Positions 63,742 to 64,000 of a stretch of 64,000 bases of DNA are shown here, piece by piece. The DNA comes from Candidatus Rickettsiella isopodorum (lineage in GTDB: Bacteria > Pseudomonadota > Gammaproteobacteria > Diplorickettsiales > Diplorickettsiaceae). The notes under the pieces were generated by a model. It was given only the letters and a program-made list of their open reading frames with translations, was not told the DNA's origin and did no database searches. Numbering within the stretch: the first letter of the stretch is position 1; every line of letters begins with the position of its first letter. A program made the translations under genes and the position numbers. The DNA lies in NCBI RefSeq assembly GCF_001881495.1, contig NZ_LUKY01000033.1, positions 124,001-188,000 on the forward strand, in the 5' to 3' direction.

Positions 63742-64000
63742 CTATTCTTTCCTGTTTTCCTTTAGCGCTGCAAAAATATTCCTGCGAACTTCTTCAACGT
63801 CAGCATATCCATTAATTGAAATATAACAGGGCGCACCCGGATCGCCGCGATCCTGCCATTCTTTGTAATAGCAAAGTAAGGGCTTGGTTTGTTGATGATA
63901 AATCCGTAAACGTTCACGTACCGTTGCTTCGGTATCATCTTTACGTTGAATAAGCTCTTCCCCTGTTACATCATCTTTATTCGGTATTTTGGGGGGATTA
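63742..64000 (-). CDS. adk: Adenylate kinase, C-terminal part (runs off window edge)
   Basis: The 86 visible residues start in the LID region with NPPKIPNKDDVTGEELIQRK and continue DDTEATVRERLRIYHQQTKPLL, the adenylate kinase signature. They end ADVEEVRRNIFAALKENRKE before a TAG at 63742. The enzyme interconverts AMP, ADP and ATP. The N-terminal P-loop and NMP-binding region lie beyond the window. The stop is 2 bases from the convergent rluC stop. Confidence 0.95.
   Translation of the reverse strand, partial: NPPKIPNKDDVTGEELIQRKDDTEATVRERLRIYHQQTKPLLCYYKEWQDRGDPGAPCYISINGYADVEEVRRNIFAALKENRKE

Overview
This is a chromosomal segment of an AT-rich gammaproteobacterium. The family-level resemblances (Rsm/Csr-type RNA, type IV pilin and ComEC genes, large NAD-dependent glutamate dehydrogenase, FadE-type acyl-CoA dehydrogenase, a basic histone-like protein) point by inference to the Legionellales, most likely a host-associated lineage near Coxiella, Rickettsiella or Diplorickettsia. 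Signs of genome erosion fit this: operons are broken up, several intergenic gaps are long, minC is not beside minDE, ypjD has lost its 5' half, and a minor-pilin gene has a damaged start. No rRNA, tRNA, CRISPR array or intact insertion sequence was seen.

Layout. 1-6.4 kb (minus): division genes ftsQ-ftsA-ftsZ (ftsZ runs off the edge) behind dnaE. 6.5-15.2 kb (minus): a 2081-residue single-module nonribosomal peptide synthetase with an FkbH-type glyceryl-loading domain at its N-terminus, followed 35 bp later by a soluble hybrid histidine kinase. 15.4-20.3 kb: NAD-dependent glutamate dehydrogenase. 20.4-27.3 kb: ubiG, a MupP-like phosphatase, an orphan gene, a YciA-like thioesterase, minDE, recO, a glycine-zipper lipoprotein and ampG. 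27.5-30.7 kb: groESL with a recognisable sigma-32 promoter, then htpX. 30.7-36.4 kb (minus): a fatty-acid beta-oxidation set (thiolase, FadJ-type protein, FadE). 36.6-38.3 kb: three minor pilin genes. 38.5-49.1 kb: pepA, lptFG, nadE, bamD, rluD, pgeF, a CorC-type protein and the truncated ypjD. 49.2-53.6 kb: ffh, rpsP-rimM-trmD-rplS and ogt. 53.6-64 kb: a predicted CsrA-binding small RNA, comEC, a phosphate transporter, dapE, an L,D-transpeptidase, a triple AT-hook protein, gltA, rluC and the 3' part of adk.

The most notable content is: (1) an undescribed peptide synthetase/sensor-kinase pair predicted to make a small glycerate-amino-acid product; (2) a ~102-nt RNA with four AAGGA motifs, a clean promoter and an intrinsic terminator, which looks like an RsmY/RsmZ/CsrB-type antagonist of CsrA; (3) a four-copy family of ~95-115 bp intergenic repeats, three of them just upstream of DNA replication or repair genes (dnaE, recO, ogt); (4) a 139-bp element with terminal inverted repeats.

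Working together: glutamate dehydrogenase, citrate synthase and the beta-oxidation enzymes suggest growth on host amino acids and fatty acids. AmpG, the MupP-like phosphatase, PgeF and the L,D-transpeptidase concern peptidoglycan recycling and remodelling. LptF/LptG and BamD build the outer membrane. ComEC and the minor pilins are parts of a DNA-uptake/type IV pilus apparatus.
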